Source: Epiperipatus broadwayi (taxonomy: Eukaryota; Onychophora; Udeonychophora; Euonychophora; Peripatidae). From it: a DNA stretch of 64,000 nt. Shown in pieces: positions 1 through 11,949 of the stretch. Position numbers and translations under genes: made by a program. Position 1 is the stretch's first letter; each line of letters starts with the position of its first letter. The stretch covers positions 498,001 through 562,000 of the forward strand of contig JAQFVV010000321.1 in assembly GCA_028023455.1 (NCBI GenBank), written 5' to 3'. Below the pieces are notes generated by a model. That model was not told the origin of the DNA, ran no database searches, and was given only the letters and a program-made list of their open reading frames with translations.

Positions 1-3000
1 CTGAATACTTTTTTACATGAAAGTTCAAAAGAATCACACAATTGTTCTGTTAAATTATATTATTAATATACTTTAAATAAATTATTGCATGCATATTCCG
101 AATTACTCCTATCTCATAATATGTTAAAAATGTTGTATAAAGTGTGTACATATAATTTAAACTTTCACACTTCATTCTTAGTCAATAGATGATCTAAAAA
201 AATACATTATGCATTATAAACAATTATTAAAATTACCAAATGACCTTTATCTCCTCGATCGCGTTCCGTAGGCTTCACCATCCATTTGATCCTTGTAGAT
301 GTAAGATTCACATCCATACACTTTATTTTAAACACTATTTCTATAATTTTATCAAGCTATTATATTTAATTTTAATATTATTAAATTTATGTTTATATGT
401 TTTCCCTAATCTCACATAACATTTTATATTTTAAAATAAATTAGTAAAAAAATATTCCAAACTATATTTACTGTATTTCTTCATCGAATTTTCTTGAAAA
501 ACTGTTCATATTAAAGCTAAAAAAAATGTTTATTATTTCTTCTGCAGACACTTAATATTCTTTCCCTACTTGTTCAATTTTAAGGCAAAACAATTATTGC
601 TCTGTTTAATAAATATTCATAGATGACAATCCTTGGTTTTTTTTATAATATTTAATACAATTATTAATTATGATATCAATTAATCCCGTAAAGAAAATGT
701 CTACATATTCTCTTCTAATATTTTCTGTTAATATTTTCCCGCGCGACTTTTATGATGCATCTTCTAGGTACTTTTATTTAAATATTCAGTAAATTTTTCT
801 ATCTCCATGGATCCATTTTCATTAAGTAATTTAAATTTATATTTTCTAAATCAAGCATTTCTCCAATGAACACTTTATAATATTTTAATTCTTCTTAGAT
901 AAAGTTTTTTTCTTTCCTTTTTTAAAAAAAATAACGACTCTTTCCTATCATTATTCGGTAATTTTTCCTTTCTTTTGAAGTTCTGGTAACTATATACTTT
1001 GTAATGTTTCCTTTAAAAAGGACCAACATTCTTTCTCTGTTATAACTTTTACATAATTTTTTCTTTATGATATACTATCTTAATTTTTCCATAGAGAAGA
1101 ATAAAAAACTTCAGAGTAGCCTTATAAATTTGTGCGTCATAATTTTTCCTGACGGCAAATAACTTCTCTTTTAAGTTTTCCGTATAGTGTCCAAATTATA
1201 TTCCTCTGAGTTACAATAATAAGTTTCTGGTTGAGCATAAATAAAGCTGTATCAAGGCACTTTACAAATATTTTTCCTTTATCATAACTTCTATATACTG
1301 TTTTCTGTAGTATTTCCATTTTTACTGCAAGGTTTTGGCTAAACTTGAATAAAATCACTGGTAAGAAAACTTTTAAAAATTAGCCCTCCATGTAAAGGCA
1401 GTTCAAAATATTATATTTTAAAAAACTTTTAAAATAAATATAAAATTTTAAAATTATATTACTTTTCTAGCTTACGATATTATACAGCTAAAAAATATGT
1501 TACTCCCTCCTTCACTTACACATTACTTTCTCCCGCTCCGTCTAATTCTTATATCTTGTCTGCTAAAATACCTCCGTTGATTGGTTAATGACTTTTTTAG
1601 CGTGAACAAATTTACACATTTTAGTTTTATAATAGATTAAACCTCTTTAAAATAAAGAATTTATGACGTCATGTTTCAAAATATTACTTAGAATAGTATT
1701 TTTAAACTCAATTATAGTTTTATCAAAATTATTTAAACTTTAAAACAATTATTAAAATAACATTTAATATCTATTTTAATATTAATATTTAATTTATCTT
1801 GTTTTTATTTAAATAAAATATTTAATTTTTTTTTTATTAACTGTATTCAACTTTTAAACACTACTTAAATATTACATCATTTAAACATTCAAAACAACTA
1901 TTTAATATTTCAACATTCACTTCAGCGATAGACAGCAACTACACCCAGTTCCATAATTCACAAACTTTATTATTATATTCTAACAAGCATGTGTGTGAAG
2001 GTATATAATATACAGTCACATGATTACTAACTTTATCAGATGATTTTAATTTACGTCTCGGTCTAAATTACCAAAACTGATATATTTTATAAAATTTTGA
2101 ACAATAATTTAAAATGTAGAACTAAATATAATTCTCACCATCCCAAAGTTTATTTAAAAATATATTAGATTAAATTTGAATATTAATTATAATTATAATA
2201 TTGCATATAGCGTTTATTTAATTTATTAGTTTTAAAACATTACAACTGGATTGTTAATATACTTTTAACTATTTATAGCTGTATTATTTTATATGGCCAG
2301 CTTTTACAACCATAAGCAAGGATATAATTAAGCTTTATTTAACTGTTTCTTTAAAATAATTCATTACACTTTTATATACCAGGTAATTTTCAGCCTTAAA
2401 TTGTACTATAAAATCTAATCGATCATACAATTATCAATATATTACACAAACGTATTTTAAAATTTTAAATTTTTTTAGCAATTGACCATTCTACCCTATT
2501 ATGACCTATAGATAAGGGCACAATATATATATATGTTGTATGTTTAGTTGAATTTCACTTGAGAAGGTCTATTAGTAGATGAAACTATGTAATGAAACAG
2601 TAAGATTCGTATTCGAATCTTAAGTTTCACCTTTTTCTGTCATCTCTCACGGACCGGTCTATCCCGCCCAAATTTAAACTTTTTGGTATCGAATTGTGTG
2701 TATAGCAATATTAAAAATGTATAAATATATGTAGAATTCAGCATAAACACACACACATTTCGATCTCAAATTAAAGGCAATAAATAGGGATAAAATAATA
2801 TAATTTAGATTTCTTTTAGTTATATAATTTTGTATAATTTTAATCATTTATTTTGGATTATAAAGTTCGTATTTATTGCTTTGTTTAAATTTCGTTTAAT
2901 AATAATTCTAAAAAAAAAATCTGATGTAATATTTAATTAAAAGTTAAAATGATCTTATGTTCCCTTTTTGTCTTTGAAATTTAAAAGCATCGGTCAGTGA

Positions 3001-3050
3001 TAGATAATAGATTAATTAAAGAAAAATTCCCCAAAATGTAATTAGTAAAT
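1..3050. other. AT-rich non-coding stretch
   Basis: No exon-like or transposon protein was recognised on either strand. The sequence is low-complexity A/T with short homopolymers and a short TA run near 2525. Short open frames here are typical of chance in such composition. Confidence 0.6.
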
Positions 3051-3164
3051 GTAAAATGTAAACAATAGAACATCAGCTTTCTTTAATTAAAACCAATAAA
3101 ATGCATTGATTATCCTCAGGGCAGATTAAGTGGAACCTAAAAATACCTTAACAAAAATGTGAAA

Positions 3165-3500
3165 GATCAAGATAAGAAAAGAGGCCATCTTAGACTTGCT
3201 GGAGACATTGACTTCAACTTTAGCTTTGCTCTCGATCACTGAGAGTCTCCAAAATATAAAAATAAATTGTTCCTGCCAAGGTATGATCAAGTAAAAGCAC
3301 CTAGATTATTCTCCATCAGGAGATGGCCTATCGGATGCCAAACTTTCCATTGCCCATCATAAATTCACCATGAAGATCTGCTGCCTGAAATAAATGAGAA
3401 AGCTGCTGCTGCTGTGAAAGTAAATGAAATATCTAAATACAAGAAAGAATTGCCACTCGTGAAGTTTTTGCTGCTAAACTAATGGAATCAGAAAACTTCT
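3165..3500 (+). other. unassigned, slightly GC-richer coding-like patch
   Basis: This patch is less AT-biased than its surroundings and has a broken + strand reading with peptide-like stretches such as KKRGHLRLAGDIDFNFSFAL and, further on, KYKKELPLVKF. Stops interrupt the frame. I recognise no family. It could be a decayed retrocopy, part of an unidentified repeat, or chance. There are no neighbouring exons to support a gene. Confidence 0.2.
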
Positions 3501-4069
3501 TATAAAACAGGTACCTGTCTGTGTTCAAACTCTAGAGTACTCTAATAACATGCTATAGCTCTTCTTCATATTACTTATCTAAATTGTAAAATGTAAAAAC
3601 TACCATTTGTATAACTAAATTGAATAATTAACTTAATGTGTAAATTTCTCTAATAATCTAGCTTACCTCATTCTATCTTTCTTGGGTGCATATTTCTAAA
3701 ATCTACATTTTATCTATATTTATTATTTAATTATTGCATGCTCATAATTGTCTCTAGTTTCAAAGTTTAAATCTATGATCACTTGAAACAGTGAATGCGT
3801 GTCAAATTTTCATTAATATTTCCTTTCATAAATAACTTAACTTTCATATAAATCAACATGCATTCAATGCATCATTTATTGTAATGCAGGGTCTACTACT
3901 TCGCAAATGGCTGGCGTATTAGTTGTAATAATCCCCAGTTTATATATATGTTTTGCATTTATTAAATCTTAATGAATAATTCCATAAAATTACATTTCTT
4001 TGAGAGTCACCAAAGTTCTTTAGTAAATGTTGATAATGTAGGGCCGAGTTAGAAATCTATTTAAATCTT

Positions 4070-4335
4070 ATCATAATCGTTTATACATTATACATGTGTT
4101 ACGTTTTAGAGATGCGATGACCCATTCTGCCATGAAATTTCCGGATTCTTCAGGGTTGAAATTAACCCCAGTCCTACACAAGCGGACATAATGGGTGCTC
4201 CCGTAGGATTTGACGACATCATGCAGCCAGCCGGCAAACTGTGACACAGACCGCTTGTCCCTGGTCATGCTTATGTGACACCTTACTTCGTCGGGCCGAT
4301 GGCAGAGACCAGCCTGACATTCTTATAAACTCATT
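4070..4335 (-). other. GC-rich island with open frames on both strands, unidentified
   Basis: About 260 bases stand out as near-balanced in GC inside a strongly AT-rich region. On the minus strand a frame runs from roughly 4325 to 4071, reading RPDEVRCHISMTRDKRSV early and HYVRLCRTGVNFNPEESG later. On the + strand another open stretch reads EINPSPTQADIMGAPVGFDD before a stop. I recognise neither product. A conserved exon, a retrocopy or the GC-rich body of a short interspersed repeat are all possible, and the sequence alone does not choose between them. Confidence 0.3.
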
Positions 4336-4855
4336 CACGGCATTGCAGTTTCGATATACTGCCATTCCATATAGCCTTTCTAAAGCATACCACGTGTTCC
4401 TTTACTTAATTTTATTATTCTATATATCACTCTGCCTCTGCATTATCTTCATAATTCACTCTCAAAGAAATGTTTGCCCTTAGTTATAAATAATTATTTT
4501 AATTAAATAAATATGTCTGCCATTACTCTTATAACCCTTACTTTAGACTCTTGCATTGCAAAGGTATAAATCCCTCCAGGCATGCATTAGAAATACTTAC
4601 CTGAGAATTTTAGGTAGCTAGATTACGCCCTCAAATAAATGAATTCCTTTTGTAAACAAATAAATAATGTATTCTTTAAAATATAATCATGTTGCAAATC
4701 CCACTACTGAAGCTGTTAGTCCATAAAATATTATGAGTAAATGATCTTATTAAAATGTGTTAATAAATAATTTTAAACTATACGTCTGCAGTTACGTTTC
4801 ATTTATTCAATACCCATTCTATATAATATTTCCTCGATTATGTAAATATGAATGT
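4336..4855. other. no feature seen
   Basis: AT-rich sequence with no recognisable protein or repeat boundary. Confidence 0.5.
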
Positions 4856-5095
4856 TTAATTAATATTAGTTTGATTATTGGCTAACTCGAGAATAAAATC
4901 ATGAATCTCTTGCATATTCCTGACCACCATGCTTAAGGAAATATTTACTAATGTCACATCAGATGCGTTGTTTCGTGGATTGTATTGTGGAACCGATAAA
5001 CTATGTTCGAACTCAGTAACACGGGTGGCTTTGCTACCTCGATGGTGCTGCTGTTTTGTGTGGTGGTCGAATTCTGCACTATATTTATGAGTCAC
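4856..5095 (-). CDS. possible single exon, faintly like a cys-loop receptor extracellular domain
   Basis: The minus-strand frame of about 79 codons is richer in GC than its flanks and uses a varied amino-acid set. It contains PQYNPRNNASDVTLVNISLS followed by MVVRNMQEIHDFILEL. Cys-loop ligand-gated channels have, near the start of the ligand-binding domain, a pattern of YNP-like residues, Asn-Xaa-Ser sites, then alternating V/I-x-I/V-S-L and an acidic E-containing turn. The resemblance is to that pattern only. NNAS and NIS could be N-glycosylation sites. No adjacent exon was found in the window, the apparent ATG start may be internal, and splice sites are not certain. It could equally be a repeat-derived frame. 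Confidence 0.25.
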   Translation of the reverse strand: MTHKYSAEFDHHTKQQHHRGSKATRVTEFEHSLSVPQYNPRNNASDVTLVNISLSMVVRNMQEIHDFILELANNQTNIN

Positions 5096-5937
5096 ACGTT
5101 TTCTGACTGTTACATAGTAAGAATTCTAGTAAAATGTTGTTTTGGCTAGTATTGTAGTGTTTTATGAATTTCTATTTTAATTTAATATATATATTAAAAT
5201 GTTTTAATCTTCAAATAATTCAGTTTTGAACAGTCATGATTATTTTTTTTGTTTTACAATCTAAATCATATTTTTAAATGTCACTGAGAAATACATACTA
5301 ATATTAGCTTTGAATCGATGTGTAACACAACTACCTTGCCATCGTTTTATTTTAGATTAAAAATAAATAATATTATTATTAGCTATTATTCTTTGATAAA
5401 TAATTCATTAGGCAATTTGATTTATATGTGTGAGGGTACTATGCTAAATATACGCATTTATTTGTAAGGTTCATTTTATTATTGTATAAATGTTTGCTAA
5501 TTACATTTTGATGAAATTAGGGTGCAGCACTATTTCTTTATTGCTAGAAGTAAAATTAATAGCAGTTTAAATTAAATATTATTTTTTGAATAATTTGTGT
5601 GGCAAAGTTATTTATGTGTGTAGAACTTTAAATTACAAATAACAATATATTTATTTAATGGATCTTTATAGTAAATTGTATTTTTTATATTATTAATTTC
5701 TACAAATTGTATAATGTCAAACTTTACTAAATTTCTGTGTCAGATATAATTTTTATTTTTTAAAATTCCTTATACATATGTGTTTGTCTGATATATCATA
5801 ATCAAAGATCTATGCTTTAATAAAGGCAAACTTTCAAATATTTTTGAAATAGTTGTTAAATATATATATATATATATAATACAAATAAAATGTCTGTTAA
5901 TTAAAAAGTATTGTAATAACAATAAAAATATTAAATA
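5096..5937. other. no feature seen
   Basis: AT-rich sequence with a short TA run near 5860. No gene or repeat edge was recognised before the inverted Penelope-like copy that begins about 5938. Confidence 0.5.
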
Positions 5938-6487
5938 TAATGGTAATTAACTATTATATACAATCTTTCAATCCCTAGAAGTGCTTTTGTTTTGGATAAT
6001 TCCTTAATCTTCCTCAACTACAGTTAAATTCAAAAAACATAAGCAAATGTCATCAACTCAATTCCCATGAATCCCAAATTTTAACATTAGCAGTTTATCT
6101 ATTAATTATATTTTCTATTTAGTAAAATTGCCTTCTTAATTTTATTTTTATTATGGTTTCTCTCTTTATGAAAAATCTTGACACTTTCAATACCAAGCTT
6201 AAATTTATATTTACACGTCCTTTCATGATCCAAGAAAATTGAAGCAGTCATTAAATCATTATTATTTTTACATTTCACATGTTTATATAACAATTTGTGC
6301 TTCTTTAATTTTTTCTCTATACTGCATCTCGATTCACCTATATATGATAACATATGTCTACAAAAAATTTGATACACAACATTATTTTTTTGCATGACAG
6401 ATATGACACTTTTAGAATTATTTATTAACTTATTAACATTATTTGTAACACAAAATGAAACATTAAACACATCTTTATATATATATG
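5938..6487 (-). pseudogene. Penelope-like element 3' end with GIY-YIG domain, left inverted copy (part 1)
   Basis: The minus strand encodes the GIY-YIG endonuclease end of a Penelope-like retroelement. The frame at 6102-6530 reads NVVYQIFCRHMLSYIGESRC, where VVY and YIG are the two strands of the GIY-YIG motif, followed by a KKLKKH stretch and a helix with IKKAILLNRK. The family member cuts DNA to prime reverse transcription. The copy at 14217-14807 on the + strand is its inverted partner. Homology stops at 6487, where a large LTR-type array begins, and resumes in the same orientation at 13984. The ORF's first codons (above 6487) therefore come from the inserted array, not from the element. 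The 3' flank down to about 5938 matches, in inverse, 14808-14935. Confidence 0.8.
6483..6486. repeat. probable 4-bp target-site duplication (left), ATAT
   Basis: ATAT lies just before the array and again just after it at 13984-13987. Removing the array and one ATAT restores a Penelope-like sequence that matches the intact inverted partner, apart from one or two TA units. The surrounding TA run makes the exact register uncertain. Confidence 0.5.
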
Positions 6488-8529
6488 TTATAACGATCGA
6501 AATGAAAGTGAAGATCGAATCTAACCGCAAACTACGATATCTGCTCTACAAGGCGCCATCTAGGCATTTAAACCTAGAAAAATTTATAGAGTAGGCAGAT
6601 ACGCCTTGTTAAGATTCCACTTTATTTAAATATTCAGATCGTTAGCCCAAGTCACTAGCTCAGTGGAGACGCAGAGATAAAAATCTATATCTTAACTTAT
6701 ATCTTAAATATAAATAAATAAAAGCCACTGCCAGAAATTAACACATAAAAATATGTATTTACGCACATATAAAATAACATTTAAATTTTGAGGAATAAAT
6801 TCACCATTTTAGATTTTTCTATTAATCTTTAGTTTTACATTTAAGTAAATTACAACCATGAGTTTAATATTTATTTAGGGAGTCGAGTATGAATAGACTA
6901 CATAGATCTGCATTTGAAAAGAAAATATTCTTCCCTGATTTAACCTTAGGCAACTAATTTCGCAATCAAACCGGCGCCAATCCATCTGATACATTTATGT
7001 ATTCAATGTAGCATGAAAATACGACGACACAAAATACTATACTGTCAGGAATGTACATCTGAACAGCAAGTAGAATTAGAGAAGACATTGTCTCTCCACC
7101 AACAGGAATGTCACATCTGTTGGCGAGTAGAACAATAAACATAAAACTCCATAGGAATGGACTGCGGTCCTTTGCCATCTTACAAACCCATCCATAGGCA
7201 AACAGAAGGTGTGTGGCGTATATATATATATAATCCTGCCCATAGCGGATCTCATACTACATCTACAATTACACAAATATATCCAATCCATTGAACCAAT
7301 TCAACTATGAAATGAATAACCTAAGATTACCCTCCCTTAATATAACTTTACAAAACTATATAGCCATTCATGCCCGACTTAAATTTAACATTTAAATACG
7401 TTCGCACAGATTATTTTTATAAATTTGTTTTTAAAATGTTGAGTATAGATTGGCTGCACAGATTCCACGGTCAAAAACATCCAAATTAAACACAATCGAT
7501 CAAAATACAAAATCATCGATAACGTCAATTGCAAAGGGAATACACAAGGCCCCATGGCATTCATCATAAGATGCCCGCATTAACATCGTTGACCTATATA
7601 TTCTAATCAAATGTGAAAACTTCAACATAATCAACCACTAACGAATCTATGCAACGTCTATACCCAACCTAAATTTCATCATTTAAAATTTAAACAATAA
7701 ACAATTTATACAATAAGAAAAAAAAAATGGAAATGATTTTTATCAATTGGAAAACATATAAAATTAAACATTATTAATTTGATTTTAAACTTAAAAAAGT
7801 CAGATGGAAGTTCATAAGCTTGAACGAAAGTTCTTAATTATTTTTAAATTTAGAGTTCATGTCAATATAGCTTACGGTAGAAGAGTCCAGGTTTCTGCTT
7901 TTAATTCCTACAATGCCTCCATTGGAAGATAATGTTCTGGAGATGGCAATAGCTGGTTCAAGGTATCACAGTCTTTTCCTTTTTCTTTTTTTTAAATAGA
8001 GAGTGTGGTATGTGCGTCCTACCACAACTCTCAAACACACAACGCTGGAACTGTCCAAAAAAACTGTATTTCCCTTTTTATATTATCCACACGGATTCAA
8101 TCAACAAAACGTCACTAATCCATCACTTTCGTTAGGGTCCGAGCCAAGGCTTAGTGCTTCCATTGGTCAAGCTAATTTTTCTTTATTCTCTTATCCAATT
8201 TTCATCTCATCATTTTAATTATACAAGAGCCCAAGGCTAGCTTGCTTTTCAAACAATTTATAAACAATCATTTCCATTTACAGATTACAAGAATTAATTA
8301 ATACCTGTTTTTATTTTTAAATCTTGTACTTTTTTTTATATAAAAAAGTACGTTCAAATACTTATTTATTTGTTTTTTAAAAAACAATATTTTTAAAGTT
8401 TGGCATCTGTGCGAATGTATATACGTTTAACAAACATTTTAATTTTAGCGTTTAGTTTTTTACTTTTATTTGCGAACTTTTAAGTTTTTATTTTAAATTA
8501 ATGTAACGACATATTTATATATCGTTACA
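6488..8529 (-). repeat. A segment, copy 1 (putative LTR)
   Basis: About 2042 bp. It is the outermost putative 3' LTR on the minus strand. It carries the same short open frames and the internal GCGCCATCTAGGCATTTAAA stretch as copies 2 and 3. It ends in a small palindrome (GTAACGA then TCGTTAC). Confidence 0.65.
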
Positions 8530-9225
8530 TATCAGTAAACTTCCTCAAAAAACAAAAACATTAAAAAAAAAAAAAGACTTTACTTAGTGTTAGTAATTTT
8601 ACGTTACACAAATTGATTATATATGAAAATTTCAAAAGGACAAAGCTTTTTTTTTTTTACAAGACAAAACAGTAATTACACACAAATATAATGATTAAAA
8701 AAATGTTGACTGTTGATTCCCTATTACCAGCTAAATTTCTGCCCCCTCCCTTCCAAGTTTCATTTCTCCTACCTTTAACTATTACTTAGGCAAGTTGAAC
8801 GATTAGATTTTAATTTAACAAGACTTTTTTTAAAAAAAAAATTATGATTTATATTTATTATTACGTTTTATTCCTCGCATTTATATTTACATATGCGCAA
8901 TTTTTCTTACTGGCAGCACTTTTTAAACAAAACTTCAAACTGTAACTCCACGTCAATACAACAAATATATTTATACTAATTTCAGAAAAAATATTACGGG
9001 CATGATTTATTTTCAAAAGTACTAGTGGTTTATTAAACATCTGGCTATAACTTTACGTTAGTACAAAAATGTACTTATTTCAGAAAAAACAACAAATGTT
9101 ATTTGCATGATTCACTTTTAAAATTCTCAGGGCACTCGTGATTTATTAAAGATAGAAAATTTCATCATCATCAATTCCCCTTCTCAGGGTCAATCTCTGA
9201 GGTAAGGCCACACTTGGGACGCCAA
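8530..9225 (-). repeat. B segment, copy 1 (putative internal region)
   Basis: About 696 bp between two A copies. No protein is encoded. Several A or T homopolymers differ in length from the second copy. A primer-binding-site-like sequence sits at its high-coordinate end. Confidence 0.6.
9208..9224 (-). promoter_or_regulatory. candidate primer-binding site, copy 1
   Basis: On the minus strand the first bases after the A segment are TGGCGTCCCAAGTGTGG, of the TGGCG class typical of many LTR retrotransposons primed by a tRNA. Position, orientation and recurrence at 11932-11948 support the call. The matching tRNA was not identified. Confidence 0.45.
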
Positions 9226-11257
9226 TTATAACGATCAAAATGAAAGTGAAGATCGAATCTAACCGCAAACTACGATATCTGCTCTACAAGGCGCCATCTA
9301 GGCATTTAAACCTAGAAAAATTTATAGAGTAGGCAGATACGCGCTGTTAAGATTCCACTTTATTTAAATATTCAGATCGTTAGCCCAAGTCACTAGCTCA
9401 GTGGAGACGCAGAGATAAAAATCTATATCTTAATTTATATCTTAAATATAAATAAATAAAAGCCACTGCCAGAAATTAACACATAAAAATATTTATTTAC
9501 GCACATATAAAATAACATTTAAATTTTGAGGAATAAATTCACCATTTTAGATTTTTCTATTAATCTTTAGTTTTACATTTAAGTAAATTACAACCATGAG
9601 TTTAATATTTATTTAGGGAGTCGAGTATGAATAGACTACATAGATCTGCATTTGAAAAGAAAATATTCTTCCCTGATTTAACCTTAGGCAACAATATTCG
9701 CAATCAAACCGGCGCCAATCCATCTGATACATTTATGTATTCAATGTAGCATGAAAATACGACGACACAAAATACTATACTGTCAGGAATGTACATCTGA
9801 ACAGCAAGTAGAATTAGAGAAGACATTGTCTCTCCACCAACAGGAATGTCACATCTGTTGGCGAGTAGAACAATAAACATAAAACTCCATAGGAATGGAC
9901 TGCGGTCCTTTGCCGTCTTACAAACCCATCCATAGGCAAACAGAAGGTGTGTGGCGTATATATATATATAATCCTGCCCATAGCGGATCTCATACTACAT
10001 CTACAATTACACAAATATATCCAATCCATTGAACCAATTCAACTACGAAATGAATAACCTAAGATTACCCTCCCTTAATATAACTTTACAAAACTATATA
10101 GCCATTCACGCCCGACTTAAATTTAACATTTAAATACGTTCACACAGATTATTTTTATAAATTTGTTTTTAAAATGTTGAGTATAGATTGGCTGCACAGA
10201 TTCCACGGTTAAAAACATCCAAATTAAACACAATCGATCAAAATACAAAATCATCGATAACGTCAATTGCAAAGGGAATACACAAGGCCCCATGGCATTC
10301 ATCATAAGATGCCCGCATTAACATCGTTGACCTATATATTCTAATCAAATGTGAAAACTTCAACATAATCAACCGCTAACGAATCTATGCAACGTCTATA
10401 CCCAACCTAAATTTCATCATTTAAAATTTAAACAATAAACAATTTATACAATAAGAAAAAAAAAATGGAAATGATTTTTATCAATCGGAAAACATATAAA
10501 ATTAAACATTATTAATTTGATTTTAAACTTTAAAAAGTCAGATGGAAGTTCATAAGCTTGAACGAAAGTTCTTAATTATTTTTAAATTTAGAGTTCATGT
10601 CAATATAGCTTACGGTAGAAGAGTCCAGGTTTCTGCTTTTAATTCCTGCGATGCCTCCATTGGAAGATAATGTTCTGGAGATGGCAATAGCTGGTTCAAG
10701 GTATCACAGTCTTTTTCTTTTTTAAATAGAGAGTGTGGTATGTGCGTCCTACCACAACTCTCAAACACACAACGCTGGAACTGTCCAAAAAAACTGTATT
10801 TCCCTTTTTATATTATCCACACGGATTCAATCAACAAAACGTCACTAATCCATCACTTTCGTTAGGGTCCGAGCCAAGGCTTAGTGCTTCCATTGGTCAA
10901 GCTAATTTTTCTTTATTCTCTTATCCAATTTTCATCTCATCATTTTAATTATACAAGAGCCCAAGGCTAGCTTGCTTTTCAAACAATTTATAAACAATCA
11001 TTTCCATTTACAGATTACAAGAATTAATTAATACCTGTTTTTATTTTTAAATCTTGTACTTTTTTTTTATAAAAAAGTACGTTCAAATACTTATTTATTT
11101 GTTTTTTAAAAAACAATATTTTTAAAGTTTGGCATCTGTGCGAATGTATATACGTTTAACAAACATTTTAATTTTAGCCTTTAGTTTTTTACTTTTATTT
11201 GCGAACTTTTAATTTTTATTTTAAATTAATGTAACGACATATTTATATATCGTTACA
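9226..11257 (-). repeat. A segment, copy 2 (putative LTR)
   Basis: About 2032 bp, nearly identical to copy 1. It starts TTATAACG rather than the GTTATAACG of copy 1, so the exact LTR edge is uncertain. Confidence 0.65.
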
Positions 11258-11949
11258 TATCAGTAAACTTCCTCAAAAAACAAAAACATTAAAAAAAAAA
11301 AGAATTTACTTAGTGTTAGTAATTTTACGTTACACAAATTGATTATATATGAAAATTTCAAAAGGACAAAGCTTTTTTTTTTTACAAGACAAAACAGTAA
11401 TTACACACAAATATAATGATTAAAAAAATGTTGACTGTTGATTTCCTATTACCAGCTAAATTTCTGCCCCCTCCCTTCCAAGTTTCATTTCTCCTACCTT
11501 TAACTATTACTTAGGCAAATTGAACGATTAGATTTTAATTTAACAAGACTTTTTAAAAAAAAAATTATGATTTATATTTATTATTGCGTTTTATTCCTCG
11601 CATTTATATTTACATATGCGCAATTTTTCTTACTGGCAGTACCTTTTTAAACAAAACTTCAAACTGTAACTACACGTCAATACAACAAATACATTTATAC
11701 TAATTTCAGAAAAAATATTACGGGCATGATTTATTTCCAAAAGTACTAGTGGTTTATTAAACATCTGGCTATAACTTTACGTTAGTACAAAAATGTACTT
11801 ATTTCAGAAAAAACAACAAATGTTATTTGCATGATTCACTTTTAAAATTCTCAGGGCACTCATGATTTATTAAAGATAGAAAATTTTATCATCATCAATT
11901 CCCCTTCTCAGGGTCAATCTCTGAGGTAAGGCCACACTTGGGATGCCAA
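11258..11949 (-). repeat. B segment, copy 2 (putative internal region)
   Basis: About 692 bp, nearly identical to 8530-9225, with shorter homopolymers. Confidence 0.6.
11932..11948 (-). promoter_or_regulatory. candidate primer-binding site, copy 2
   Basis: Same site as 9208-9224 with one substitution (TGGCATCCCAAGTGTGG on the minus strand). Confidence 0.4.

Noticed and set aside
7076-8218. Small ORFs of 60-71 codons repeated in each A segment (7076-7291, 7385-7567, 8003-8218 and their copies)
   Set aside because: Their conservation follows from the near identity of the whole 2 kb unit. They carry no domain, and the copy 3 versions have shifted or lost starts.
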